Shown: in pieces, positions 43,801 to 54,937 of the stretch
Position numbering within the stretch: the first letter of the stretch is position 1
How the letters are laid out: every line of letters starts with the position of its first letter
NCBI RefSeq assembly: GCF_030272615.1
Contig: NC_081415.1
Span: 367,078,167 to 367,142,166 of the forward strand
Source of the DNA: Cryptomeria japonica
Lineage: Eukaryota; Streptophyta; Pinopsida; Cupressales; Cupressaceae
Direction: 5' to 3'
Length of the DNA: 64,000 nucleotides
Translations under genes and position numbers: made by a program
Notes under the pieces: generated by a model
Seen by the model: the letters and a program-made list of their open reading frames with translations, nothing else
The model's database searches: none
What the model was told of the DNA's origin: nothing

Positions 43801-46073
43801 AGAGATTGACAATTTTGTATAGAGATGGGAATTTTTCCTGATAGCTGGTTGTTCTGCATGTCTAAGACATTGAGGGCAGCCAAGTTTCCCAGGTGGGAGG
43901 GCAAATCTCCAGATAGTCGATTGTTGTCCAGAAACAATGTGAGTAGACTTGTGCAGTTGGAGAGCTGTGGAGGAATAGTTCCATTCAGAAAATTGAACGA
44001 CAGTTTTAGCTCCCCCAGCTCCTGCAGATTTCCAATCCATGCAGGAATTGACCCTGAAAGCTTATTGTTGTTGAGGTCAAGATGACCCAAATGCTTACAA
44101 TTAGCTAGAGTTGCAGGAATAACTCCAACTAATCTATTTAAGGATAAATCCAACAATTTCAGCTCTGTTATCTGGCCCAATTCTGAAGGAATGCTGCCGT
44201 TCAGAAGATTTGTACCCAGTCTAAGGCGTTCTAGAGTTGGAGAATTGCCAAGTTGTGGAGGTATTCCACCCTCAAAGCTATTATTTGTCAAATCCAATGA
44301 TAGATACAAGCTTGATGAAGACAAAGGAACCATGCTTCCACTCAACCTGTTGTTTGAGAGGTTTACCCTTGTCAAATTCTTGCACCTGGAAAGCTCATGG
44401 GGAAGGGACCCTTCTAAGGAATTATTGTACAGAATCAGAAATTGTAAGCTTTCAAGAAGTCCAAAAGTAGCAGGAATTGTTCCCGAGAGTCTATTGTCTG
44501 CAAAGTCCAACGTCGCCAGATTTTTGCACTCTCCCAAACTCGGAGGAATCTGACCATCCAAGTCATTTTGTCTGAGATGTAAGAAAGTCAGATTTCTTAG
44601 TCTCCCAATGGTGATGGGTATGCTCCCCGAGAAATGGTTTCCAAATAAATCAATCTCGGCTAAATTTGAACACCCACCTATCTCAACAGGAATAATGCCA
44701 GACAGCTGATTTTCATACAGATACAAAATTTCCAGGTTCTCAAGTTGTCCAATCTCCGATGGAACCTCACCACTAAGTTGATTGTGGAACAAAGCAAGAG
44801 TTTCTAAATTGGTCAGGTTACCAATGCTTGTAGGGATATTTCCTGTCAAGCTATTGTTGTGCAGCAGAAGATTAGTGAGATTAATTAAACCACCAATATT
44901 GGAGGGAATTGAACCATTGAGCTCATTATTGGAAAGATCTAACTCCTCCACATATGAACAATTCACTATGTCTTCTGGAATGCCTCCAGTGAGGCCATTA
45001 TTTGACAGATAAAGATGTCCCAATGTTGTGTTCTCACAAAGCCTTTTCGGAATGGTGCCTTGCAAAGAATTATTTGACAAAACCAGGAACTCTAGATTCT
45101 GTAGCATACTAAGCTCGGTGGGAATGATCCCAGTAAGATTGTTGCTAGACAAATCTAAAGTCTTAAGCTGCAGAAGCATACTGAGTTCCGATGGAACATT
45201 ACCACTAAGCTTGTTTCCAAGCAGATTCAAATAAACAAGACTACTAAGCTTACCAAGCTCAGGAGGGACAGGTCCGGACAGCGTATTGTTTGCCAGATTC
45301 AGTTTCACAAGTTGCTGGAGAGTGCTCAATGTAGCTGGGATTTCCCCTTCCAGGTTGTTGGCTGCAAGAGATAAGACTTGGAGACCGCTGCATTGCGCAA
45401 GTTCCTTGGGGATTGTGCCATTCAGTCCATTCTCCTGTAAATTTAATGTTTGAAGCTCTGCCAGCTGTCCTAGCTCAGGCGGTATGGGGCCATTCAGCAA
45501 ACAAGTAGCAAGTCCCAGAGTTGTCAACTTGTTCAATTTGCCTAGCTCGGGAGGAATCCTTCCCAACAAGTCATTATCTCCAATTCTCAAAACAGTGAGC
45601 CCTTTGAGCATGCCCAGCTCCTTTGGAATGCTTCCGGAGAGCCCATTAGAATAGAGCAGTAACACAGAGAGCCTTGAGAGATTCCCAAGCTCAGGAGGAA
45701 TGGGGCCTGTCAGATGATTAGAGGACAGGTCCAGGAATTGGAGGTCCTGTAGTTTGCCCAGAGCAGGGGAAATGCTCCCGGACAGAGAAGAAGATGATAA
45801 ATTGAGGCCCACAACGGTATTATCCTTGGAGCATGATATCCCACTCCATTCACACACAGGTGTGGAGTGAGACCAGCTCCCCACTGCCCCAAATGGATCC
45901 TGGAACCTATCCTTGCTCTCCAAAAGCCACCACGAGTCTTCCAACAGTGAACAATACCACCCATTTAAGCTCACCAGCACCAACACCATCACCACAATCC
46001 ATCTCCATCTCCATCTCCACTCGCACAAGCACAAGCTCATCTTTGACCTCACTATCCCTCTTCCTCTGTTCAT
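40837..46073 (-). CDS. LRR receptor-like kinase, GSO1/GSO2-like, two exons
   Basis: Exon 1 is 46,073-42,698 and exon 2 is 41,186-40,837. The donor CCAG|GTTTGA and acceptor TTGCAG|AATTTG rejoin the kinase as YIAP-EFAYSMRATEKSDVYS, keep phase and give 1,241 residues, close to Arabidopsis GSO1/GSO2. The order is: a hydrophobic signal region (residues about 23-42), an LRRNT_2 cap with CEWSGISC, about thirty LRRs of the GxIPxxLGxLxxLxxLxLxxNxLxG type, and a transmembrane helix (about 886-911). The kinase has GSGGFGTIY (about 959-967), a FAVKK lysine (about 980), HRDIKSSN (about 1077), DFG (about 1097) and APE with Glu from the exon junction. All catalytic residues are present. GSO-type receptors sense CIF/TWS1-type sulfated peptides in Casparian-strip and embryo-cuticle formation. 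The ligand here is inferred. No stop or frameshift was found, so it is the one intact gene in the window. Other class XI LRR kinases are the alternative. Confidence 0.93.
41929..42149 (-). mobile_element. tRNA-derived SINE with 14-bp target duplication
   Basis: AACTGCAAGGCATT (41,929-41,942) and AACTGCAAGGTATT (42,136-42,149) flank a body of about 193 bp. On the minus strand the body starts CCCCCTGGGTCAGTTAACTC (box A-like) and has GGTTTCAATTCC (box B-like) about 50 bp later. A stretch with GCACACACAAGAGGTTATAG follows, as in plant Au-like SINEs. The tail is A-rich (CTCTAAAAAATAGAAT). Orientation is the same as the host gene. It is non-coding and relies on a LINE for movement. Confidence 0.75.
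42270..42490 (+). mobile_element. Possible second SINE in the intron
   Basis: TGGCTTAGATGCTAG resembles box A and TGTTCCAATCTGG resembles box B about 31 bp downstream, the spacing of a tRNA-derived polymerase III promoter. I could not find a target-site duplication or a clear 3' tail. Confidence 0.35.
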
Positions 46074-47900
46074 GGAATGCTTTCGCTTTCAAGGATTTTC
46101 ACGTAAGCACCTTCCGCCATGCAAACAAAATATCCTTAGAAATGACTATGAGGAAGTTTGCGCCTCTGCACCGCAAAATCCAAGTCGAATCATATAATAA
46201 ATGCTAGGTGGCCCTCAATTCTAATTCATCACCCCCCTGCCTTGCAGCCACGCACCCGTTTTGTCAGTAGTCGGCCCTCTGCCGCTGCATGCATCAAACA
46301 TCGAGCAGCGTTTCTGCAGTCAAGTTTAATGGAGCATTTAAGGCACATGACAGAAATTCAATGAACAGCGAATTTACTCTCCCTCACCTCCCATGCATTA
46401 ATTATACGCAGAGTCTCTTCTTTTGGTTGGGTGGGTAGGATTGAGCTGCCCCTTTCAATGCACTGAAAATGATTGGGCTGTGAGCCTTGTCACAGACATT
46501 TCATTTAGAGACTCTGCACATAACTAATAAAAAGCTTACATGTCACACTATTGCTCAAATATCGAGAACCTCTCTTACAAGTATTTGAAGGTGGTGGGGT
46601 GTTTTGTTATTTGGATTGTATTGAGAGAGATAAAGTTAGCAGGTGAGGTTTTGCATAAACTAGGAGAAAGTCAACAAGATGGTCACTACATGCGTCATGC
46701 ATCACCAGTTTGATTCTCAAGGAGTAATGGGACAAGCTCATTTTTTATCTAGGTAGGAACACAAATCTCATGTTTGCAGCAGCTCCAAGCTTTCAAAGTA
46801 CAATTTGTTACACATCGCTGTCCGTTGACTTTGTCTGCTACTGCTTCATTCCAAGCTCACAGATGATGTGCTAATGGCTGCCATTCCCAACACGTAAAAA
46901 CAATTTTAAAAGCTTTTCAAATTGTCTGACCTACCTAGCTTGTAGGTAGGTCCCCTGCCTGGAGAAAATAGCATACGATAGCTTCCGTGGGCAGTAAAGT
47001 CTTTGAAATTTACATGAAGATCACTGGAAATGCAGATGATTTAGGTACTTTTCAAGAATTATTCAGAAAGGAAGTACTTGAGTGAAAGAAAAGAGATGTT
47101 GATGTGGATTTAAGAATTGGGTTTGCAACATTGCCTCAAAGTATAAAATTCACATCATGATCATGCACCTAAATACAAAGAAGAGAGGTCTAGAAATGGT
47201 TCAAGTTTGGTAACCTCTTTTCCTCCAACTCCATTAAATTCCTTGCTGTCCCACTATCCAACTACTCTTTTATCCATCCAAAGTCCAAACTGAACAAAAA
47301 AGTTAAACCCTGCAGAATAGATGAACAGATTTTGATTTTAAAGTTGTCTATAAATTACTGCTATTTTTGTTTTAAACGGCTGTCGTTGGTGGCACTTGCA
47401 TGCAAATGAATAGTGGGTAGACAATTATTTACTTTGTGGGTATTGACCGTATGTTGCAAATTAGTTGTCATAGAGAATCCTGACAAAACCCATCAATCTG
47501 TATTCTGTATGGAATCTCTATCTCTATTCATTCATTCACTGTACAGTTACACATGCAAAATTTGTTTCTCCAATGAAACAGAGTTGCCAAATTTATCTGC
47601 AAGTGTCTGTCACATGCAGCTACTAGACTGTCAATATTCGAATGTAGTTAGCTGATAACGCCCTCATGTATTTCGTCCACTCTACTTGTCACTGTCAGAT
47701 CTCCCAAGTGAAGAAAGAAAACGGAAACATTTTCTTTCTCCAGCACAGAACTGATATTTTCTTTCACGCACCCTGCGTTTCCCCCATCTCACCCAACTTC
47801 CAAATTCTAATATATATCAAGCGAAGCCTTTAACTCTGTTTGGTTGTGCTTCCAAACAATTAGCCAAATAAGTTTGCATCACACTTGCTCTTTATAAGAA
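46074..47900. other. Upstream region of the receptor kinase
   Basis: The promoter of the minus-strand kinase gene must lie here. A TTATTATATG word on the minus strand at about 46,200-46,191, some 120 bp before the ATG, is a possible TATA box. No other coding feature or known repeat is seen. Confidence 0.4.
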
Positions 47901-48900
47901 ACCCATTGTTTATTTTTCTAATTATTTATTTTATTTTATTTTGAAAGGTGCAGAAAATATTATATATGCATTTGTTACTTTTTGATAATTTCAAATTTCA
48001 TATTAATATATATATATTATTTTATAACTTTAATATTATAATTAGTATATGTTATAGACAAGGTCAAAACAAAAGCATCTTCTTATGTCATAACATTTTA
48101 AATTATTGATACAGAAATTTATTTTTATTATTATTATAATATCAATTTTTTAAAAGGTTTACATTACATTTTAAATTTCAGCTCTTGTTGATTTTTAACA
48201 ATATTACTATTGACTTATCATTATTTAAATAGTATATAAATAAATTCTATCATAGATAAAATAAATTGACCACACAATTAATGATTTAAAATTAGATGTT
48301 GATTCATGAAAATATATTTTTTATGGTAAAAATCAAATATTTTTGGATGCTCTTTTCTTTTATATTTCGGTAAATAATGACTAAGTTATTCATATGCATT
48401 GATTAGTGTGTAAGATGATGAATTGATTTGTGGAAGGTAGCAAACAACATTATTCAAATTTGTCTAAGGTCTACAAATTAACCCAGGTCAATTCTATGCA
48501 TATAGATCTAAATCTCTAAACTTTTAAATTCAAATTTGTTAAATTGGACCTATGTGTCCTCCCCTTACTAATCTTCATGAAGTGACTAAAATATAAATTA
48601 GTTTAAATTACATAGATAGTGTATTTAAAGACTAGAAATATGTTAATAAATATTTAATTCAAGAATAACAAAACAAAAAACTATCACATATTATATGTTG
48701 CATTTTGATCTTGATTTATGATCTTGTTGAATTGATTAGCCTAGATTTAATTGAAAAGAACATAATCCTTGCTTAATTTTTTTTAAATAATATTAATATA
48801 TACTAAATTTAATTATCAAAATTATGAATTCATTTGCATAGAACATATTAAATCTTTTCAAAATATCTACTTATACAAATCTAAAATTTATTTTCTTACA
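47900..48900. other. Very AT-rich intergenic stretch
   Basis: Long runs of TA and AAT words. No gene or element domain was seen. The left end of the adjoining LTR may lie in this stretch. Confidence 0.4.
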
Positions 48901-49969
48901 TATATCTAGATCAAATGTATGGACTCTGTGTGTGTGAAAAAGTGGAATAAGTCTATAAGCTGCAAGACACAACACTTCAATTAAGTCATTACATGTATGG
49001 TTAGACAGATATAAGCATGAATATGAAAACCATAACAAATCGACTAATTCCCTTCTAAAAGATGCGAGTATAAGATTGCTCTCAGATTTGTATAAGCAAT
49101 ACCAGTGACTAGACTACATAAGACGAAGGATTTAATCTATATGAGTATGAGATAAAGCTAAATGGATGCAAGATTATGCTAGATGGATGAATAGTAAGCT
49201 ATATGAATTCAAACAATCATGAAAATATGCAAAAAAAAAAAAAAAACTAAGATGCAATAATGTCAAAAAGCAAGCACAAAATCTTCAATGACTCCAGAGC
49301 AAAAACTGTATAATAACAATAAATCTCCAGGGTGAATTGAAATAATTGAGAAATCAGATTTAGTTAACCTTGAGATAGATTCCAATTATAGTTTAATTGA
49401 AATACATTCAGAAAAGAAGTTTGAGTTTGAATTAGAGATATAATTCAATTAATTCCATGCACCTGAGATAAAAATAGGTAATTCTTTGATTTATTCAAGA
49501 AAAGAGTCTTTTCAATTTTAGAGAATGATTAAATTCATCTAATTGCTTTTCTGATTTCAAGTTCTCAATTTAGAAGAAAGAAATAATATCTCAAGTTTGA
49601 TTTCTCTCTCAATTCAATTCTTTTATTTTATTTTCAATTTAACTCTCGCTTTGTGATTTAATTCCTCTTTTGTAGTAAATTAATTCCTTTTTTATGATTA
49701 AATGGCAAATTTATTAATTAATTAAATATGCAAGGATATTTAATAAATTAAATAGGATAATTGATCAAAATGATTTTCTTGGAATGATTTAATTAATTAA
49801 TTAAATATTTAATTAATATAGAATAATTCACTTGCCATGTGACATTTGATGATTGAAGAATTAATTAATTGTGTGCTCAAAGTTGATTTAATTTCCTTTG
49901 GTTAGGACCTTGGTGATGTTGTCGAAATTAGGGGCCCATGGTTTAGATGACCAATTTTAGGGTATTTCA
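48900..49969 (-). repeat. 3' LTR of the Tat-type gypsy element (left end not fixed)
   Basis: On the minus strand the LTR begins TGAAATACCCTAAAATTGG at 49,969, directly after a polypurine tract. The other LTR is not in the window, so the far boundary cannot be determined. 48,900 is only a guess. Confidence 0.5.
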
Positions 49970-49984
49970 TTTGCCCCTCTTTGA
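49970..49984 (-). other. Polypurine tract of the Tat-type element
   Basis: TCAAAGAGGGGCAAA on the minus strand, followed at once by TG of the LTR. Its position after the pol and 3' UTR repeats, and its polarity, match the minus-strand element. Confidence 0.75.
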
Positions 49985-49999
49985 ATTAATGTGCAAGCA

Positions 50000-50590
50000 A
50001 CGCGTTGGTTCAAAGAATATGTTGATGTCTAGGAGATACCAGTTCTGAACTTGATTGATCATGAACCAGATGAAGAGCAAGGTGTTTAGCTTGATTTGAA
50101 GCGATGAAGCTGAACAGAGTTGATTAAAGCGAAACCGATCCCAAACTTGATTGAACTAGGACCAATGAAGAGCAAAGATATCGAACTTGAACTTGATTGA
50201 TCAAGAAGCGGATCTTACTGATCTAGAACTTGATTGAACTAGACACAGTGAGCAAAGATAAAATCAATCTTGAACTTCATGGATCAAGACACAATGAGTG
50301 AAGATAAATTGTCCAACTTGATTTGATGCGATGAAACTGAACACCTGCTTAGATTGAGCGTGTGATCAAAGATACTCTTTAAACTTTTGATTGAGTTTAA
50401 ACGAATAATCAACTTGATGAAAAGCGATGAAACTGATTAACGTTAAGAGACTGATTCAGATGAAGGCAAATATCAGTTTGATTTGAAGTGTTGAAACTGA
50501 TATGCCCCTAGTGATTGATTCGATTCATTTGAACGAGAAATCTCAAATTGATATGAAGCGATGAAGTTGAGATGCCCCTTAGCAATAAGA
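50000..50590 (-). repeat. Minisatellite in the Tat 3' region
   Basis: Irregular units carry CTTGATTTGAAGCGATGAAACTGA or variants at about 50,090, 50,320, 50,415, 50,480 and 50,550, mixed with GATTGATCAAGAACCGGAT-like phrases. Tandem repeats between pol and the 3' LTR are a known feature of Tat/Ogre-type elements and can seed satellites. Confidence 0.7.
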
Positions 50591-51020
50591 ATTTGTTTGA
50601 TTTTCTTTAGTTGAAAAGATTTTTTTGCTCGACTTTTGATGAAGATTTGAAAAAAAAAATTCTCGACATTGAAGATGTGAGGTCATAAGGTCATGAGTAT
50701 GCCCCCTCGGGAGCGAAATCGAAAGATAGCGAAGGTACATGATTATAGGTAGTTGTTGGCGATGATAATGTTTTGAGCGCAAAAAATGATTCAGAGGAAT
50801 ATGTGAAGGTTTAGCGTTGATTGATGTGAAATTGAGCACAAATTGGAGAAATAATGAGAATTTGATGAAAATTGCTAAATGGTTGCAGTTGTGCGAAATT
50901 GACTAGAAGAACGATCTCGTATTTTGATTTTGATCCCGAAAATGGAATTAGGACGAGCAAATTAGCTAAGGGTACAATTTTCATGTCCATCGGAGCAAGT
51001 TGAAAAATTAGGGTTTTGGC

Positions 51021-51027
51021 TATATAA
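51021..51027 (+). promoter_or_regulatory. TATA box of the antisense mobile-domain gene
   Basis: TATATAA, preceded by TTAGGGTTTTGGC, lies 76 bp before the ATG at 51,103. The spacing suits a start site near 51,050 and a short 5' UTR. It is on the strand opposite to the retrotransposon genes. Confidence 0.6.
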
Positions 51028-51102
51028 GGGGTCAAAGTGTCATTTTCAATTCATTTTATCCCTCCAAGTTTGAAAATTTAAAAAAGCCTTCTACGAAGAA
51101 AA

Positions 51103-53445
51103 ATGGTTATTTTGACCCAGGAGCACCGATTTGAGCACAGAGACGTCATAATTGACCTCAGAACTATGAGCCACCGGTAAGTGACTAATCTTATGCCTTT
51201 TATTTCATCAATTTTGAATTTTTTTGTTGATTTTTTTTTGAATTTTTAGCTTTGTAATAGTCGGTCGTTGTTGTTTTGTCATGCGAGACATCTTGTATCA
51301 TACGACAAATTGCTTTGAAATGTTTTGTCGTTTAAATCCATTAGTTTTGTCGTTTAAAGACTCCCCTTGTATCGTACGAGTGTGTGTAAAAGAGACCATT
51401 CTGTCATGTGAATGCTTGTTCTGTATCGTATCAGAGTCTTTTGTCGTCCTATACCTATTACTGACTCGTACGAGTTTATGTCTACACTGTAAAATATTGT
51501 ATGAAAAATGGGTGCAAACATGAAATTTTGATGTTAATTGATGTATTTGGATTTGAGTGATGTTTGACTTGTCTTATAGCATAATTTGAAGGACTTTCTG
51601 ATGCTCTATTGTTTGATTCTTGCAGGTTTGACTACCACATGTTCTTTTCAGATGTGTCTATCCACCGACTATGAGACTAGTGCGTGAGTTATCCGATATA
51701 GATAGAGCACATATTGATTTGTGCGGATTTACTCACCTTTTACAGATGCCAGATATCCGTGTGAATCACGGGATGCTCATCGCACTTGTTGAGAGATTCC
51801 ATTCTGAGCATAACACGTTTCATTTGCTAGTTGGGGAGATGACTATCACTTTTGAGGATGTATATAGGATTCTCAGGACTCCATTCGCTAGGGATAAGGT
51901 GGATTATGATTCGACATAGTGTCCTGGCCTACTAGCTCTGAGGCAGATTTTTCACGATGAGGACATCCTTACACGGTCTATCAGCTGGGATGACATGATG
52001 GCGAGGTACAATGAGCAGTTTCCACTGGCTTGTGTCCTAGCAGGATTTATCAGTTGTTTCCTTATGCCAGATAGGGGATAGCAGGGTTTCTTATGTGGTT
52101 GGGGCAGGATGCTAGAGAGGCTTGTGGAGCACCCTCAGAGATTAGGATGGGGATCTTGTATTTTGGCGCACATGTATCGTGAGATGCATGAGGTGGTTTA
52201 CTGGGAGGGAAAGAGTATGGTTGTAGGGGTTTTGATATTACAGGTATGGGCCTGGGAGCACCTCCCAGTTTGCAGATCGATTGTGGATGACGCCAGAGAT
52301 CCATTGCAGCCCATTGTTTACAGATACTTTGGATACGTTACTCAGCCCCATCTGGGCAAGACAGAGTACTGGAGACGACAGTTGGACGATTTGATAGTTG
52401 TCATATGGAGACCGTATAGGGGTCTTGAGCCTTGGGACGACTGGAGAGTTGTGCGTAGAGATCTATTCATGACTCTCCCTCTTATTGGTAGATCAATGAT
52501 AGTGGTCGAGCACTTTGTTGTTACATGGGTGATGAGGCAGTATGGTAGGTCTCAGGGGATCTTGTAGGAGTTTACTGCATACGCACGTTATGTAGACGAG
52601 GAGAGACGGGGATGGGGCTCTAGGTTATCATACGCCTTAGGCATGCAGGAGTTGACAAGGTTGTCACAGCTTAGGTGGGATTATCTGGAGTATATTGCAG
52701 ATGCGGGGGTATTGCCCTAGTATAGGGATTGGTTCCAGCAACATCCAGTAGAGAAGTCACCTCTGATAGAGGAGGTTGAGGATGATGCGCCTGTAGAGGC
52801 ACCGAGACATGGACAGAGACAGGGACGGAGAGCAAAGGCTCTAAGGCGGGCAGGTGGTGATCCTAGTGCTAGCAGCAGCAGGGTACCAGCTGGGGGGAGA
52901 CAGAAGCAGAGAGGAGAGGGCGAATCCCTAGGGGCTATTAGTGTCAGATTGAATGGAGTTAGGAAAATGGAGGGTGGAGGAGAGGAGGAGCAAGTAGCTC
53001 CCAGGCAAGTGAGGCAAAGGAGAGACAAGCAGGGGGAGCCAAAGGCGAAGATGGAGGCGGAGAGCTTGTGAGGGAGCAGGGAGAAGCTGATGTAGCACGG
53101 TCGATGAGAGCGCGATTAGCAGGTCTACAGTCATAGTTGACAGTGGCTCGGACACAACTTGCAGAGTAGGACCGACAGTTGGTGGACCTTAGAGCAGAGA
53201 GAGATTGTCAGTTAGCAGAGATGAGGGTAGAGCGAGATGCTCTTCAACAGGAGGTCTTACACCAGACTAGTCAGGCGGCTTATTACGTTGCAGCTTATAG
53301 CATAGCAGTTCCTATAGTGCAATAGGTTGTTCCATATTCCCAGTATATGTCTTGATCCGAGGGAGCTTGAGCACCGAGACAGGATGTCGGTCAGCAGGCT
53401 CCACCTCCTCCACCACTTGGCGATGAGGGAGAGGTAGAGAGCTAG
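51103..53445 (+). pseudogene. Plant mobile domain (MAIN-like) gene carried antisense in a Tat element
   Basis: Exon 1 (51,103-51,176) ends CCACCG|GTAAGT and exon 2 starts after TTCTTTTCAG at 51,652, giving MVILTQEHRF...MSHR-CVYPPTMRLVREL in phase. The plant mobile domain (PF10536-like) follows: AHIDLCGFTHLLQMPDIRVNH, LVERFHSEHNTFHL, GEMTITFEDVYRILRTPF, later WAWEHLP and YWRRQLDDL. The C-terminal third is Arg/Gly-rich and then coiled-coil-like (RARLAGLQS; LRAERDCQLAEMRVERDALQQE), ending PPPPPLGDEGEVES at 53,445. In-frame TAG codons at 51,917, 52,079, 52,565, 52,718, 53,134, 53,167 and 53,323, plus a frameshift near 53,040, inactivate it. AATAAA lies at 53,726. It sits between pol and the 3' LTR of the minus-strand element and in the opposite orientation. 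Confidence 0.85.
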
Positions 53446-54937
53446 ATTGTTTTGTAGCTCTTAGATTTTGTTAGATACCCCATTTTTTGTAGCCCATACA
53501 ATTCTTGCTCAGATGGGAGATTGTATATGATAGTTATATCACTTGTACCCCAAGATATTGATGATTATATATACGAGATTTTGATTTGATTTCATTGTAC
53601 TTGCATCGATCGATTTATGAGATGATTTTCTATATGCTTTATTGTATATGTATGCATATCTGTTCAGTATGGATGTATGTAATGCAAATGAATATGGATG
53701 TCATTTTTGTTTCTTTTCATATACAAATAAATGATGAAAATGAGCAATGAGTAATGCGATTTTTTTTTTCTATGCAATAATGTGAATGCAAATGAATGCA
53801 TGAATCTATATAAAATGCGTATGTATGCAACTAACATCTCAATACACAAGTACTTGATTGGAGAAATGATGGAAAAGAGACCACTTAGCTTAGAAATGAT
53901 GAAACTTCAAACTCTCATTTAGAAGATAAAGAGATCATCGTTACCATACCGAAATCACTCTAAATGCAAAAAATGCAAAATGAATGCAACTTAAACTAGT
54001 CATTGGATTTGAAATGCTTAATGTTCATCACTAAGCGTTTACAAACATAGCAGGTAGATTAGAGTTCCTTCCTTTTCATGTGCAATATTAATTATCTTAT
54101 CTGCAATGACCCTTTTTTCGTTCATATCCTTGGACAGATTACGCATTGACCCGGATTGCACATTTAAAGAAATTCTCTCAAAACAGACAAGGAAATGATG
54201 AGAACCTCCCTGTAGCATACAAATAAGCAGAGTCGAGGTATGTGTGGCGAATTCACCTTGATGTGAAGGCTCTTATCACAGACACCCAACTGATTAGATG
54301 TTTCCAGATCATCGGAATCATTCCTACAAGCAGAAAACAAAGAAAATATTATGCCCCCAATCCTTGCTCCTCTTAGTCAAGATAGACTTCCTCGAGTTAC
54401 TTAGAGGGAATAATAATCGAAAACCAATATAAAAGACAACACACAAAAAAAATTTCATGCATATCTCAAACTGCTTAGTGATTATTTTCAGTAATATTGT
54501 TTTGCTTGTGTACTCAGTGATAAAACTCTTCAGTAGTTAGGAGATAGGTGACTGACTCAGATTGGACGATCGAGTATCACTGACAGAATGGTGACTTGAT
54601 TGATACTACTTAGGATACACAATTTGCTTAGTCGATTACCCTAAGACTAGGATATTGATCAGTTTCAAGCCATGAGGGTTCCAAAGGAACCAAAATGTCA
54701 CAAAAGCGACTAAAATATATGTACAAGCGAAAGCAATTATGCATGAAAGCGGGAAATGCCAACGTTGCGTTGATAGATGGAGCGTTTGAGTACAAGAAGC
54801 GCCCGTTTGCCAGGTTTTCACCTACTTGGCAAAGATTAGATTTTTTTTTCTTTTTGATTTTTTTTTTTTAAAGACTTTTTTATGATTTTTTTTTTCAGGA
54901 CTTTTTTCAGTTGTACAGGTTGCTGGAGCAGAGAATT
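53446..54937. other. Spacer between the antisense gene and pol
   Basis: The AATAAA at 53,726-53,731 could end the antisense transcript. T-rich runs lie at 54,840-54,900. No coding region was recognised. Confidence 0.45.

Noticed and set aside
43795-45234. Frames opposite or overlapping the LRR region of the receptor kinase
   Set aside because: The LRR repeats create periodic open frames in other phases; the long kinase frame accounts for the DNA.
46191-46200. TATA box of the receptor kinase as a separate feature
   Set aside because: A single AT-rich word with no supporting transcript evidence; mentioned only in the upstream-region entry.
52717-53155. Minus-strand frames over the mobile-domain gene tail
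   Set aside because: Ser/Leu/Pro-rich shadows of the Arg/Gly-rich plus-strand coding sequence.
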